Notes: a model not told the origin generated them from the sequence alone. DNA of 64,000 nt from UMGS1649 sp045652705 (GCA_045652705.1 JAZRUV010000013.1:3317-67316), one strand, 5' to 3'; positions 1 to 7,378 are shown, counted from the stretch's first letter. Made by a program: numbers and translations.

Positions 1-2
1 GT

Positions 3-31
3 TTGAAAAAATACGCATCCTGTGATATAAT
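3..31 (+). promoter_or_regulatory. sigma-A promoter of the first gene
   Basis: TTGAAA (3-8), 17 bases, TATAAT (26-31) with a TGA extension just upstream. It sits about 50 bases before the start codon at 84. Confidence 0.75.
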
Positions 32-83
32 ATTTAAACATAAACAATTAAAACCAAATCTTAATTAAGAAAGGAAAAACACT

Positions 84-365
84 ATGAAATTGTATGCAGG
101 ATTTGTACTTATGGATGGAAAAATTGAAGTCCGTTCTGTAAACACACGGGACTTTAGGCGCATGGCTATTCCCTGGAATGCAATTGGCGGAATTGTTATT
201 GACCCTAAAGAAATGATGAAGTCTATGACTTTCGGCTCAAACAACATCAAGTTCCCGCCCATAACCTACTTTGGCAAAAGAGTAGACTCTAAAGGTATTA
301 TGGTAAAAACAAGAGCGGGTACTTTGATAGAGTTGCCTCAAAGCGCAATGTTAATTGATGTATGA
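84..365 (+). CDS. small hypothetical protein, 93 aa
   Basis: I do not recognise the family. The protein is soluble, with no signal peptide or membrane segment, and looks like a small beta-rich fold (alternating hydrophobic residues, several glycines). The ATG at 84 follows an AAGGA ribosome site. The gene has its own consensus promoter and a hairpin right after the stop, so it is a single-gene transcription unit. It uses CGC and CGG arginine codons and C-ending codons that the housekeeping genes of this window mostly avoid, which hints at recent acquisition. No function can be given. Confidence 0.75.
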   Translation: MKLYAGFVLMDGKIEVRSVNTRDFRRMAIPWNAIGGIVIDPKEMMKSMTFGSNNIKFPPITYFGKRVDSKGIMVKTRAGTLIELPQSAMLIDV

Positions 366-371
366 TCAAAG

Positions 372-395
372 TGGCGGTGTATTTCACCGCCATTT
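372..395 (+). terminator. hairpin terminator
   Basis: Eight-base perfect stem TGGCGGTG / CACCGCCA with a TATTT loop, followed by a short T run, just after the stop of the first gene. Confidence 0.65.
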
Positions 396-417
396 AAAAT
401 AACAAAACATATCAAAA

Positions 418-446
418 TTGACGGAGTGTTACTCAAGTGATATAAT
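418..446 (+). promoter_or_regulatory. sigma-A promoter of the sirtuin gene
   Basis: TTGACG (418-423), 17 bases, TATAAT (441-446), with TGA directly before the -10 (extended -10). Confidence 0.8.
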
Positions 447-475
447 CTAAAAAACAACAAGATGGAGTGAGTAAA

Positions 476-1207
476 ATGCAAGACAAAATCCAAATGTTAA
501 GAGACTTAATAAAAAATAGCAATAACATTGTTTTCTTTGGTGGGGCAGGAGTTTCCACTGAAAGTGGTATACCAGACTTTAGAAGTAAAGATGGACTTTA
601 TAGTATGAAGTATAAATATCCGCCTGAAGAAATATTAAGTCACGACTTTTTCTTTGGACAGCCCGACGATTTTTATGAGTTTTATAGAGATAAGTTGAAT
701 TCTCTTGAAGTTAAGCCTAACATTACACATTATGCACTTGCAAAGTTAGAGGCGTTGGGCAAACTGAAATGTGTTATAACTCAAAATATTGATGGGCTTC
801 ACCAAAAAGCAGGTTCTAAAAAGGTGGTTGAGCTACACGGGTCAATACTGAGAAACTATTGCACAAAGTGTAGAAAATTCTATGGGCCGGAAAGCATATT
901 TGATACGCAAGATATACCTGTTTGTGAGTGTGGTGGTATAATAAAGCCGGATGTAGTTTTATACCAAGAACCATTAAACCAGACAAGTGTAACAGGCGCA
1001 CTAGATGATATTGAACAGTGCGACTTGTTAATTGTTGGTGGAACATCGCTTACAGTTTATCCGGCGGCCTCTTATGTAATGAATTTTAGAGGTAAAAACC
1101 TTGTAATTATTAACAAAGATGCTACAGAGTATGACTATAGAGCAAATCTTGTTATAAACAGTGGTTTGGGAGAAGTGTTCTCTGAAGTTATGAAAGATTA
1201 TGAGTAA
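476..1207 (+). CDS. cobB: Sir2-family NAD-dependent protein deacylase
   Basis: Sirtuins remove acyl groups from lysines, using NAD+ and releasing nicotinamide and O-acyl-ADP-ribose. All catalytic parts are visible: the NAD-binding GAGVSTESGIPDFRS around residues 22-37, QNIDGLH from 103, the catalytic histidine in ELHG at 121, and a zinc site of four cysteines (129, 132, 150, 152; spacing C-x2-C, C-x-C). Length (243 aa) is normal for the bacterial class. A GTG nine bases upstream is in frame, but the GGAG ribosome site overlaps it and lies 8 bases before the ATG at 476, so I chose the ATG. It is a single gene with its own strong promoter, convergent with the minus-strand cluster. Confidence 0.95.
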   Translation: MQDKIQMLRDLIKNSNNIVFFGGAGVSTESGIPDFRSKDGLYSMKYKYPPEEILSHDFFFGQPDDFYEFYRDKLNSLEVKPNITHYALAKLEALGKLKCVITQNIDGLHQKAGSKKVVELHGSILRNYCTKCRKFYGPESIFDTQDIPVCECGGIIKPDVVLYQEPLNQTSVTGALDDIEQCDLLIVGGTSLTVYPAASYVMNFRGKNLVIINKDATEYDYRANLVINSGLGEVFSEVMKDYE

Positions 1208-1212
1208 ATAAT

Positions 1213-1243
1213 AACAGGAGCTTTTTAAAGCCCCTGTTGTTTT
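1213..1243 (+). terminator. bidirectional terminator between convergent genes
   Basis: A 12-base imperfect stem (AACAGGAGCTTT with AAAGCCCCTGTT) followed by GTTTT. It serves the sirtuin gene and overlaps the last codons of the minus-strand gene that ends at 1225. Confidence 0.65.
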
Positions 1244-1404
1244 ATGGATTTGTCGTTTCCCTCACACCATTTTCTATAATTCTCTAAACCCGGTGAATCT
1301 ATTTTGATTTCAGAGAATTTATCAAAGGTGCAAGATATCTTGGGGTGCCTCGCTTTTGGAATAAATACTCTATCATCGTTTTTCGAAAAATCAAAATATT
1401 CCAT
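1225..1404 (-). CDS. hypothetical protein, 59 aa, last gene of the uS11-like operon
   Basis: No family recognised. The ATG at 1404 lies 7 bases after an AGGAG that overlaps the stop codon of the uS11-like gene, so the two are translationally linked. An in-frame upstream ATG at 1452 has no ribosome site and would overlap the neighbour by 38 bases, so it is rejected. The protein is charged and soluble, with one PKARHPKISC segment. The tight coupling to a ribosomal-protein paralog is the only clue to its role. Confidence 0.6.
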   Translation of the reverse strand: MEYFDFSKNDDRVFIPKARHPKISCTFDKFSEIKIDSPGLENYRKWCEGNDKSIKQQGL

Positions 1405-1414
1405 GAGTATTCTC

Positions 1415-1774
1415 CTATAAGCAGTGTTTAGCTTTATGAGGTCTACAACCATTATGAGGAAGAGGGGTAACGTCTTTTATACTTGTTATTTCCACGCCGC
1501 AATCCCTAATTGCAGAAAGAGTTATTTCTCTTGTACAACTGGTTCCTTTAATGATTATAGACACTTTATTTATGCCAAATTTTTTAATAGGTTCCACTAC
1601 TTTTTGCATAATACCTGTTTGCGTTTCAGATGATTCATTTCCCATAACACCAATAAGACTTCTATCTAACAACAACTTTCCGCAGTTGTCTAGTAGCACG
1701 AGGTCTATCCGCTTATATGAAAAGGTTAAATGTACGATACAGTCGCTTTTAGAGATGGAGTTATCACTTTTCAT
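1415..1774 (-). CDS. divergent paralog of 30S ribosomal protein uS11
   Basis: The C-terminal half carries the uS11 signature: VTSIKDVTPLPHNGCRP-type text (here EITSIKDVTPLPHNGCRP, about residues 95-112), preceded by the phosphate/RNA-loop equivalent KGTSCTRE where ordinary uS11 has KGPGxGRE. The N-terminal half still follows the uS11 fold (HLTF...IDLVLLDNCGKLL). Missing are the basic N-terminal tail and the PKKRRV-type C-terminus, replaced by HKAKHCL. The RNA-binding glycines and many basic residues are changed, so it is unlikely to be the housekeeping uS11, which normally sits with rpsM, rpsD and rpoA. The ATG at 1774 follows AAGGAG by 7 bases. It lies in a run of eight small minus-strand genes. 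Function unknown; a specialised ribosome subunit, a ribosome-associated regulator or a mobile-element protein are all possible. Confidence 0.8.
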   Translation of the reverse strand: MKSDNSISKSDCIVHLTFSYKRIDLVLLDNCGKLLLDRSLIGVMGNESSETQTGIMQKVVEPIKKFGINKVSIIIKGTSCTREITLSAIRDCGVEITSIKDVTPLPHNGCRPHKAKHCL

Positions 1775-1791
1775 AACAATGCTCCTTAAAT

Positions 1792-2292
1792 TCAAGATGT
1801 GCCTAGGTAACTTGTGGGAATATGTAGCTCGTAAGTATCCTTAGGGGTAGCCAATTCATACATAAAGAAATCAGCAATAAAATTATCAGCTCTTTCGCAG
1901 TCTACGAACTTGACTTGTGCATTTTCAATTTCACTATTTATGACAACGCTCGTGCAAATGTATTGCTTTCCGTCTATAGTAATTATATATTCATCATCGT
2001 TTTGTTCTTCGAATATTATAATTTCTTCCTCTGAATTAACAACCGTCCGAGTGTAGATGTTTATTGGGGTATTCCCAAATATAAATGCGAGAAGTACAAT
2101 GCTAATAGCCCAAAAACAAACGGCGCCAAAGAATGGTGAAATGGCAAATTTGAAGATGTCTAATTTAGCGATGCGAGTTTCATACGAATCAGGATTTGTA
2201 TACTTTAATTTCAAATAAGAAATAAAAGCATACGATGAGCCAACAACTGCTATAATTATTGCGATAATAGCAAGTAATCCCATATAGGTCAT
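1792..2292 (-). CDS. membrane protein with two transmembrane helices, 166 aa
   Basis: Two hydrophobic segments are clear: residues about 4-26 at the N-terminus and about 50-72 (ending IVLLAFIFGN). The remaining C-terminal hundred residues are hydrophilic and acidic (EEEIIIFEEQNDDEY) and probably form one soluble domain. No family recognised. AGGAGG stands 8 bases before the ATG at 2292. The stop lies 17 bases before the start of the uS11-like gene, so they share a transcript. Confidence 0.7.
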   Translation of the reverse strand: MTYMGLLAIIAIIIAVVGSSYAFISYLKLKYTNPDSYETRIAKLDIFKFAISPFFGAVCFWAISIVLLAFIFGNTPINIYTRTVVNSEEEIIIFEEQNDDEYIITIDGKQYICTSVVINSEIENAQVKFVDCERADNFIADFFMYELATPKDTYELHIPTSYLGTS

Positions 2293-2308
2293 AAAACAGT
2301 TCCTCCTA

Positions 2309-2482
2309 TTATGTTTGTGGTTTTGGTTTCTTTACAGCTTCTTGTACTGTCTTTGAGTACTCTGACAAATGTTTTTTGATTTCTTCGGGTGTCATAAGGA
2401 AATCACAAGAAGTAGATTTGCTTTGTATTGCAGCGTTACCAGTAAATGGTTGCAAACGTAATGTTGTTTTATGTTGGTCCAT
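2309..2482 (-). CDS. small hypothetical protein, 57 aa
   Basis: A short reading frame between two larger genes, supported by a strong GGAGGAG ribosome site a few bases before the ATG at 2482 and by close spacing (16 bases) to the next gene. The product begins MDQHKTTLRLQP, has a middle helix (TPEEIKKHLSEYSKTVQEAV) and ends KKPKPQT. It is polar with no membrane segment. No function can be assigned. Confidence 0.6.
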   Translation of the reverse strand: MDQHKTTLRLQPFTGNAAIQSKSTSCDFLMTPEEIKKHLSEYSKTVQEAVKKPKPQT

Positions 2483-2496
2483 TTGAACTCCTCCAA

Positions 2497-2772
2497 TTAT
2501 CTTGCGCTAACAGCAGGCCACCACATACCAGGTGCATACTTGTCTTTGCCGGCACTTTGTATGCCGTTAAAAATAAACAATGTGTGAAGGGTGTCTGCAC
2601 ACCGTTCCGTTAGCTCTTCAGTTCCATAATAGGTTGAACCTACAAGTCTTAAGTTTGCATCTCGAACAACATCGTCCAAAGTAAATTCATCAGTTTGTCT
2701 AAGTATTACACTTGTAACAAGGTTTTGCAAATCCGCTTTGTTTTTTACGTTAGAATTTTCTTTTATGTACAT
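2497..2772 (-). CDS. hypothetical protein, 91 aa
   Basis: Soluble, mostly helical protein. The segment TDEFTLDDVVRDANLRLVG looks like a winged-helix or helix-turn-helix type of arrangement, but this is only a resemblance. It ends in a tryptophan-rich PGMWWPAVSAR. The ribosome site before the ATG at 2772 is weak (AAAGGG). It lies 3 bases after the stop of the upstream membrane protein gene, so it is part of the same operon. Confidence 0.6.
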   Translation of the reverse strand: MYIKENSNVKNKADLQNLVTSVILRQTDEFTLDDVVRDANLRLVGSTYYGTEELTERCADTLHTLFIFNGIQSAGKDKYAPGMWWPAVSAR

Positions 2773-2775
2773 ATT

Positions 2776-2991
2776 TTATAGCCCTTTCTTTTTCATAAAT
2801 GGAGAGGAGTTTTTTGGTAGATAGCTGTCATCGATAATAAGTTGAAGGTTGTTGTTTGAAGTGTTCATATTTCTTTGCTGCATAAGTCTCTTAGTTTTAT
2901 GAATGTCCACAAGAAGGGAAATGGTAAAATATAGTCCCATTATACCTGTAAAGAACATCATAATATCTGCTAAGCGTTGAGTGAGTACCAT
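2776..2991 (-). CDS. small single-pass membrane protein, 71 aa
   Basis: One hydrophobic helix near the N-terminus (residues about 10-29, MMFFTGIMGLYFTISLLVDI) followed by a basic, asparagine-rich tail ending in MKKKGL. AGGAGG precedes the ATG at 2991. Part of the minus-strand run; no family recognised. Confidence 0.6.
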   Translation of the reverse strand: MVLTQRLADIMMFFTGIMGLYFTISLLVDIHKTKRLMQQRNMNTSNNNLQLIIDDSYLPKNSSPFMKKKGL

Positions 2992-3072
2992 GTATTAAAG
3001 TCCTCCTTTAACATCCTATATTGTATACTGAATATAGTAAGTGTTTTGTACCTAATGAAACGCGAAAATATA

Positions 3073-3264
3073 TTATAGCCATTTTCGTGCTACTTCATTT
3101 GCGTGCTTCATAGCATCTTCGAATTGACCTTGAGTCATTTTGCAGTTGTGTGCAAACGAAGTTTCAGTGTAATCAATTGCTTCTTTTAGAATAATATTTC
3201 GAAATTCTATTTGCTTTTGAACTGTGTTGCGAGATGCTCGCATTTCTATTACTTGTCTAAGCAT
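3073..3264 (-). CDS. small helical protein, 63 aa
   Basis: A charged, wholly helical-looking protein (MLRQVIEMRASRNTVQKQIE...) with no membrane segment. GAGGAGG stands 8 bases before the ATG at 3264. It is the second gene of the minus-strand run. An 80-base gap without a gene follows it. Function unknown. Confidence 0.55.
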   Translation of the reverse strand: MLRQVIEMRASRNTVQKQIEFRNIILKEAIDYTETSFAHNCKMTQGQFEDAMKHANEVARKWL

Positions 3265-3281
3265 TTAACAGCCTCCTCAAA

Positions 3282-3470
3282 CTAATCGTCTCTGATGGAA
3301 AATCCTGCAGCGCGCCTGTTTTCTGGCGAACCGAGATAGTTTTCGCGTGGAGCAGCAAATATCCTGTCATAAAATCCTCTGTGTTCTGGTACGATGTTTT
3401 TGCTTCTTACTAAATTAATACGTTCTTGTTCACGCTTAGAAATTCTCATATTTTCATTCCATAATACCAT
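3282..3470 (-). CDS. small basic protein, 62 aa, first gene of the minus-strand run
   Basis: Arginine-rich soluble protein with CGT, CGC and AGA codons mixed, unlike the AGA-only core genes. GGGAGG precedes the ATG at 3470 by 8 bases and a consensus promoter lies just upstream, so it should head the operon that contains the uS11-like gene. The arginine content would fit nucleic-acid binding, but nothing specific is recognisable. Confidence 0.55.
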   Translation of the reverse strand: MVLWNENMRISKREQERINLVRSKNIVPEHRGFYDRIFAAPRENYLGSPENRRAAGFSIRDD

Positions 3471-3523
3471 GTGACTATCCTCCCATAAAATTATTTTTGG
3501 AAATATAGATATAAAGCTTAAAA

Positions 3524-3552
3524 ATTATATCACAAGTAGGTGAAAAAATCAA
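3524..3552 (-). promoter_or_regulatory. promoter of the minus-strand uS11-like operon
   Basis: Read on the minus strand: TTGATT (3552-3547), 17 bases, TATAAT (3529-3524) with a TGA extension. It lies 54 bases before the start at 3470. Confidence 0.7.
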
Positions 3553-3558
3553 TGTCAG

Positions 3559-3604
3559 TTGACAATCTATTCTACTCTTGGTTGACAATCTATTCTACTC
3601 TTGG
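3559..3604 (+). repeat. perfect 23-bp tandem duplication in the ruvA promoter
   Basis: Two identical copies of a 23-base unit (3559-3581 and 3582-3604), each beginning with TTGACA. The second copy supplies the -35 box of ruvA. Confidence 0.9.
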
Positions 3605-3610
3605 TAAAAT
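3582..3610 (+). promoter_or_regulatory. sigma-A promoter of ruvA
   Basis: TTGACA (3582-3587), 17 bases, TAAAAT (3605-3610). The -35 lies in the second copy of the duplication. Confidence 0.7.
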
Positions 3611-3635
3611 TATAACGAATGTAAGGGGTAGGAAA

Positions 3636-4232
3636 ATGATAGCATTTTTAAAAGGAAATATAGAGAAAAAAGATATAGATAAAGTAGCAATTGATGTTAA
3701 TGGTGTGGGTTATGAAGTACTTATGCCAGCTGGAGACGTAGAAAGGCTTGCAGTAGGACAAAATATTAAAATTCACATATTTACAGATATTAAAGAGGGC
3801 TACATAGGACTGTTTGGCTTTTTAGAAGAAGAGGCATTAAGTGTATTTGAAAAACTTAAAAAAGTAAGTGGTATTGGTTCAAAAACAGCGCTTGGAGTTC
3901 TTGCACATATGTCACCTAGTGAGGTTTGTGTGTGTATTGCAAATGAAGATGCAACGCTACTTAGCAAAATACCAGGTGTTGGTGCAAAAACAGCTGCAAG
4001 AATAATACTAGAATTAAAAGACAAAATACTTAAAGACGATAGCATTAAACTAACTAAAATTGCTAGCAAGAAAGAAACAACTAATGTTTCTAAAAATGAA
4101 GCTGTACTTGCTCTTAAAGTACTTGGTTATACTACAACACAAATTAATGAAGCAATAGATGAACTTGATATAGAGGGGTTAAAAGTAGAAGAGATAATTA
4201 AGAAAGTACTTGGGGTTATAAACAAAAGATAA
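3636..4232 (+). CDS. ruvA: Holliday junction branch migration protein RuvA
   Basis: RuvA binds four-way DNA junctions and loads the RuvB motor in recombinational repair. The N-terminal OB-fold (MIAFLKGNIEKKDIDKVAIDVNGVGYEV), the tandem helix-hairpin-helix motifs (VSGIGSKTALGVL and IPGVGAKTAARIILELKDK, about residues 70-125) and the C-terminal RuvB-binding domain (EAVLALKVLGYTTTQINEAI) are all present; 198 aa is the usual length. I chose the ATG at 3636 because the longer frame runs back through the promoter. Unusually, ruvB does not follow; the next gene is ftsE. A gene in the set at 54663 (ruvX/yqgF) is not a RuvC equivalent proven here. Confidence 0.97.
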   Translation: MIAFLKGNIEKKDIDKVAIDVNGVGYEVLMPAGDVERLAVGQNIKIHIFTDIKEGYIGLFGFLEEEALSVFEKLKKVSGIGSKTALGVLAHMSPSEVCVCIANEDATLLSKIPGVGAKTAARIILELKDKILKDDSIKLTKIASKKETTNVSKNEAVLALKVLGYTTTQINEAIDELDIEGLKVEEIIKKVLGVINKR

Positions 4233-4291
4233 GGATTAGATAAAAAATGTAATAAAAACCAAAGATAAATCTAAATAGTATATAATTTCCA

Positions 4292-4320
4292 TTGATATTT
4301 CCATTCATATGTGATATTAT
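4292..4320 (+). promoter_or_regulatory. sigma-A promoter of ftsEX
   Basis: TTGATA (4292-4297), 17 bases, TATTAT (4315-4320) with a TGA extension; 23 bases before the ftsE start. Confidence 0.65.
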
Positions 4321-4342
4321 GTGCTAAAGAGAAGAGGGTATT

Positions 4343-5044
4343 ATGATAGAATTTAAGAACGTTACAAAAAGATATGACCACGATGTCGTAGCTTTGGAAG
4401 ATATAAATGTTAAAATAGATAAGGGAGAGTTTGTATTCTTAGCAGGGCCTTCAGGCTCTGGTAAGTCAACTTTCCTTAAACTTATGTTAAAGGAAGAAGT
4501 TCCAAGCGAAGGTACAGTTATAGTAAATGGTAGAGATTTAGCAGATGTAAAAGAAAGAGAAGTACCATATGTTAGAAGAAGAATAGGCTGTGTATTCCAA
4601 GACTTCAGACTTCTTTATGACAAAACAGTTTATGAAAATATAGTGCTAGCATTAAGAGTTGTTGGCGCATCAGAAAGAGAAATAAAAACAGCAGTAGGAG
4701 CTGCGTTAAAACAAGTTGGACTAACGGGAAGAGAAGATAGCTATCCAAACCAATTATCTGGTGGAGAGCAACAAAGGGTTGGCCTTGCGCGTGCACTTGT
4801 TACACGTCCACCAATAATTATAGCTGATGAACCTACTGGTAATTTGGATGATGAAACAGCTAAAGAAATAATGAAGATGCTATATGAAATAAATGATAAT
4901 GGTACAACAATAATAATGGTGACACACGACCATAGCATTATAGATAGCAGTGGTAAAAGAGTGTTAACCCTTGAAAAAGGAAAAATTGTATCAGATAGTA
5001 AGAAGGGAGGTTATGTAGAATGTCAACAAGAACCTACCTTATAG
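4343..5044 (+). CDS. ftsE: cell division ATP-binding protein FtsE
   Basis: ABC-type ATPase that pairs with FtsX to control peptidoglycan hydrolases at division or elongation sites. Visible: Walker A GPSGSGKST (about residues 36-44), Q-loop in CVFQDFRLL, signature LSGGEQQR, Walker B IIIADEPTG and the switch histidine in VTHDH. The length of 233 aa is normal. A GAGAAGAGGG stretch precedes the ATG at 4343. Its last 25 bases overlap ftsX, a typical coupled arrangement, so the two are made together. Confidence 0.97.
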   Translation: MIEFKNVTKRYDHDVVALEDINVKIDKGEFVFLAGPSGSGKSTFLKLMLKEEVPSEGTVIVNGRDLADVKEREVPYVRRRIGCVFQDFRLLYDKTVYENIVLALRVVGASEREIKTAVGAALKQVGLTGREDSYPNQLSGGEQQRVGLARALVTRPPIIIADEPTGNLDDETAKEIMKMLYEINDNGTTIIMVTHDHSIIDSSGKRVLTLEKGKIVSDSKKGGYVECQQEPTL

Positions 5045-7332
5045 GACAAGGTTATGATAACCTAAGAAAACACGGTGGAAAAACATTTTCTACAATGCTT
5101 ATAATTTGTGCAACAATGATAGTTTTAGGCTTGTTCATAATATTATTTATGAACATTGAAAGTAATGTTAAATCTGTTACACAAAACCAAGGGCTACAAG
5201 CATTCATATCTGATGAAATAGCAGATAGTGAAATAGAAGAACTAGCCGCTACATTAAGCGGAATATCTAATGTTAAAGATATTAAGTACATAGATAAAGA
5301 TGCAGCTTTAGAGGACGCAAAAGACACCTTGAAAGATTATGCATATCTTTTAGAGGGTATGGAGGATACAAATCCATTTCCACGTTCTTTCATAATAACA
5401 TTTGCAAATCTTGAAAATACTGAAAGTGTAAAAGCTGCTATTGAATCAGTTGATGGAATATATAAAGTTGGGTATAACGAAAAAATAATAAACGGGGTAA
5501 TTCAAATTTCTCAAATAGTAAATTATATCATTATTGGGCTTGGTCTTGTTATGATGGTTATCTCCATATTTATAATTTCAAACACAATAAAACTAGCGGT
5601 ATATTCAAATAAAAGAGAAATATATATTATGAAATATATGGGTGCGACTTCGTGGTTTATAAAATATCCATTCATTGTTGAAGGAATTTTAATGGGGCTT
5701 GCATCAGCAATAATTTCATGGATAGTAGTGTCTTTATCATATTCTGCAGCTTACATATATTTACCTAAGGTTGGGGCAGAACTTGGAGTATTTGGATTTA
5801 TTGGATATTCTTCGATGTGGCACATAATACTTATAGCTTTCTTGGCATTAGGAATATTCCTAGGTGGAATGGGAAGTAGTTTTGCTACAAGAAGATATTT
5901 AAAAGAATTTAGACCAATAAAAATAACTTCAAAGAAAAAAGCAAGAAGTGGTAAGCAAGATGAGAGTTCAAAAGACCAAGAAAAAAGGGACAAGAAAAGA
6001 GAAAAAGAAGAAATAAAATTAAAAAGAGAAAATCTAAAAAGAGAAGAGAAAGAAAAACAAGAACAAGAAAAGAAATCTAAACAAGAATTTGAAAGAAAAA
6101 GAAAAGCAAGAAGATTATCTGTAATACTGCTAGTTCTTGTAATGTCAGCACCATTTACAAAAATACTATACGCTGAATCAACTCAAGATAAAATTGATCA
6201 TATAGATAAAGAAACATCTGCGGCTGCAAAAAAGTATGAGCAAGTACAGGCGGATATTAAAGTATATGAGGCAGATATAAAAGAGCTTGATGTTGAAGTA
6301 GAAAAATACACTGAGGAAGTAAATGCATTAAGTGGTAAAGTAGAAAGTGCAAAAGCAGAAGTAGAAAAAATAACAGAACAATTACAAGATGTATCTGCAC
6401 ATTATGAATCTACGGAACAATTACTTAATACAAGACTTAGAGTGTTATATGAAAATGGCTTTGTAAACATGTGGGAAGTTCTTCTTTCTGCAGAAAGCAT
6501 AACAGACTTTTTAGCTAAATATAATGTACTTGCAACATTAATTGAAAACGATAAGAAAAACCTTGAAGAAATGAATGACCAAAAAAGATATATTCAAGGA
6601 TTAAGAGAATCTGCAGATTTAAAAAGACTGCAAATAGAACAAGCAGAATATGATGTGCAAAAATCTAAACAAGCATTAGAAGCTGCAGTTGCAAACAAAA
6701 CAAGCAAGTTAAATCAATTAGAAACATCTAAAACAGAGCTTAAAACACTATTGGCTAACTTAAAAAAGGAAAGAGAAAAACAAGAAAAAATACTTGCGGC
6801 AGAAATTGCAGCAGCTCAAGGCTCAAATATTAAATTTTCAGGTGAGTTTACTTGGCCTACACCTGGTGTATATTACGTAACAGCGATGTTTAGGGATAAA
6901 GAGTATTATAACTGGTCAGGAAGTGTCCATAAAGGAACAGATATAGCTAAAAGTGGTGGATGTAATATAGTTGCTGCTCAAACTGGTAAGGTAATTGTAG
7001 CATCTGGTAATGGTGCATACAATGGTGGCTATGGAAACTATGTTGTAATAGACCATGGTAAAAAAGATGGTGTAAGCTATACAACAGTATATGCTCATAT
7101 GAAATCTGTATCTGTTAAGAAAGGCGATACGGTTGTAAAAGGCCAAAAGATAGGATATATGGGTTCTACTGGTTGGTCTACAGGAACGCACTTACATTTC
7201 GAAATAAGAAGAAACAATGTTCAAATAAATGCAATGCAATATTTCCCGGAACTAAAAGGAACTGCTACATATCTTTCATATAATAGATGGATAGCATATC
7301 CATTCGGAAATGAAGCTAAATACCAGATATAA
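5020..7332 (+). CDS. ftsX: FtsX fused to a coiled-coil M23 murein hydrolase
   Basis: The first 300 residues are ordinary FtsX: a transmembrane helix near 25-45, an external domain, then three more helices to about 290 and the EFRPIKI end. Instead of stopping, the frame continues through a very charged K/E-rich linker (about 300-364), a hydrophobic helix at about 366-386 that looks like a former signal peptide (LSVILLVLVMSAPFTKILYA), a long coiled coil (about 390-600) and an M23 (LytM) peptidase domain. The zinc ligands are intact: H637 and D641 in HKGTD, H724 and H726 in THLHFEI, so it should be active, unlike EnvC. In other bacteria FtsX and its hydrolase (EnvC, PcsB, CwlO) are separate proteins; here the transporter and the enzyme it activates are one chain of 770 aa. 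GGGAGG precedes the start inside ftsE. Confidence 0.93.
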   Translation: MSTRTYLIGQGYDNLRKHGGKTFSTMLIICATMIVLGLFIILFMNIESNVKSVTQNQGLQAFISDEIADSEIEELAATLSGISNVKDIKYIDKDAALEDAKDTLKDYAYLLEGMEDTNPFPRSFIITFANLENTESVKAAIESVDGIYKVGYNEKIINGVIQISQIVNYIIIGLGLVMMVISIFIISNTIKLAVYSNKREIYIMKYMGATSWFIKYPFIVEGILMGLASAIISWIVVSLSYSAAYIYLPKVGAELGVFGFIGYSSMWHIILIAFLALGIFLGGMGSSFATRRYLKEFRPIKITSKKKARSGKQDESSKDQEKRDKKREKEEIKLKRENLKREEKEKQEQEKKSKQEFERKRKARRLSVILLVLVMSAPFTKILYAESTQDKIDHIDKETSAAAKKYEQVQADIKVYEADIKELDVEVEKYTEEVNALSGKVESAKAEVEKITEQLQDVSAHYESTEQLLNTRLRVLYENGFVNMWEVLLSAESITDFLAKYNVLATLIENDKKNLEEMNDQKRYIQGLRESADLKRLQIEQAEYDVQKSKQALEAAVANKTSKLNQLETSKTELKTLLANLKKEREKQEKILAAEIAAAQGSNIKFSGEFTWPTPGVYYVTAMFRDKEYYNWSGSVHKGTDIAKSGGCNIVAAQTGKVIVASGNGAYNGGYGNYVVIDHGKKDGVSYTTVYAHMKSVSVKKGDTVVKGQKIGYMGSTGWSTGTHLHFEIRRNNVQINAMQYFPELKGTATYLSYNRWIAYPFGNEAKYQI

Positions 7333-7342
7333 TAAATTAAAT

Positions 7343-7378
7343 CACCAAGTTAAACGAGAGTTAATTTGGTGGTTTTTT
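7343..7378 (+). terminator. terminator of ftsEX
   Basis: Eleven-base stem (CACCAAGTTAA with TTAATTTGGTG, one G-T pair) followed by six T. Confidence 0.8.

Noticed and set aside
8..3552. Prophage or plasmid remnant around the uS11-like operon
   Set aside because: No integrase, replication, capsid or partition genes and no attachment repeats were seen.
5900..6180. Frameshift or assembly error joining ftsX to the hydrolase gene
   Set aside because: The frame stays open through a plausible K/E linker and a membrane helix with no lost motif on either side; kept as a point to check rather than assumed.
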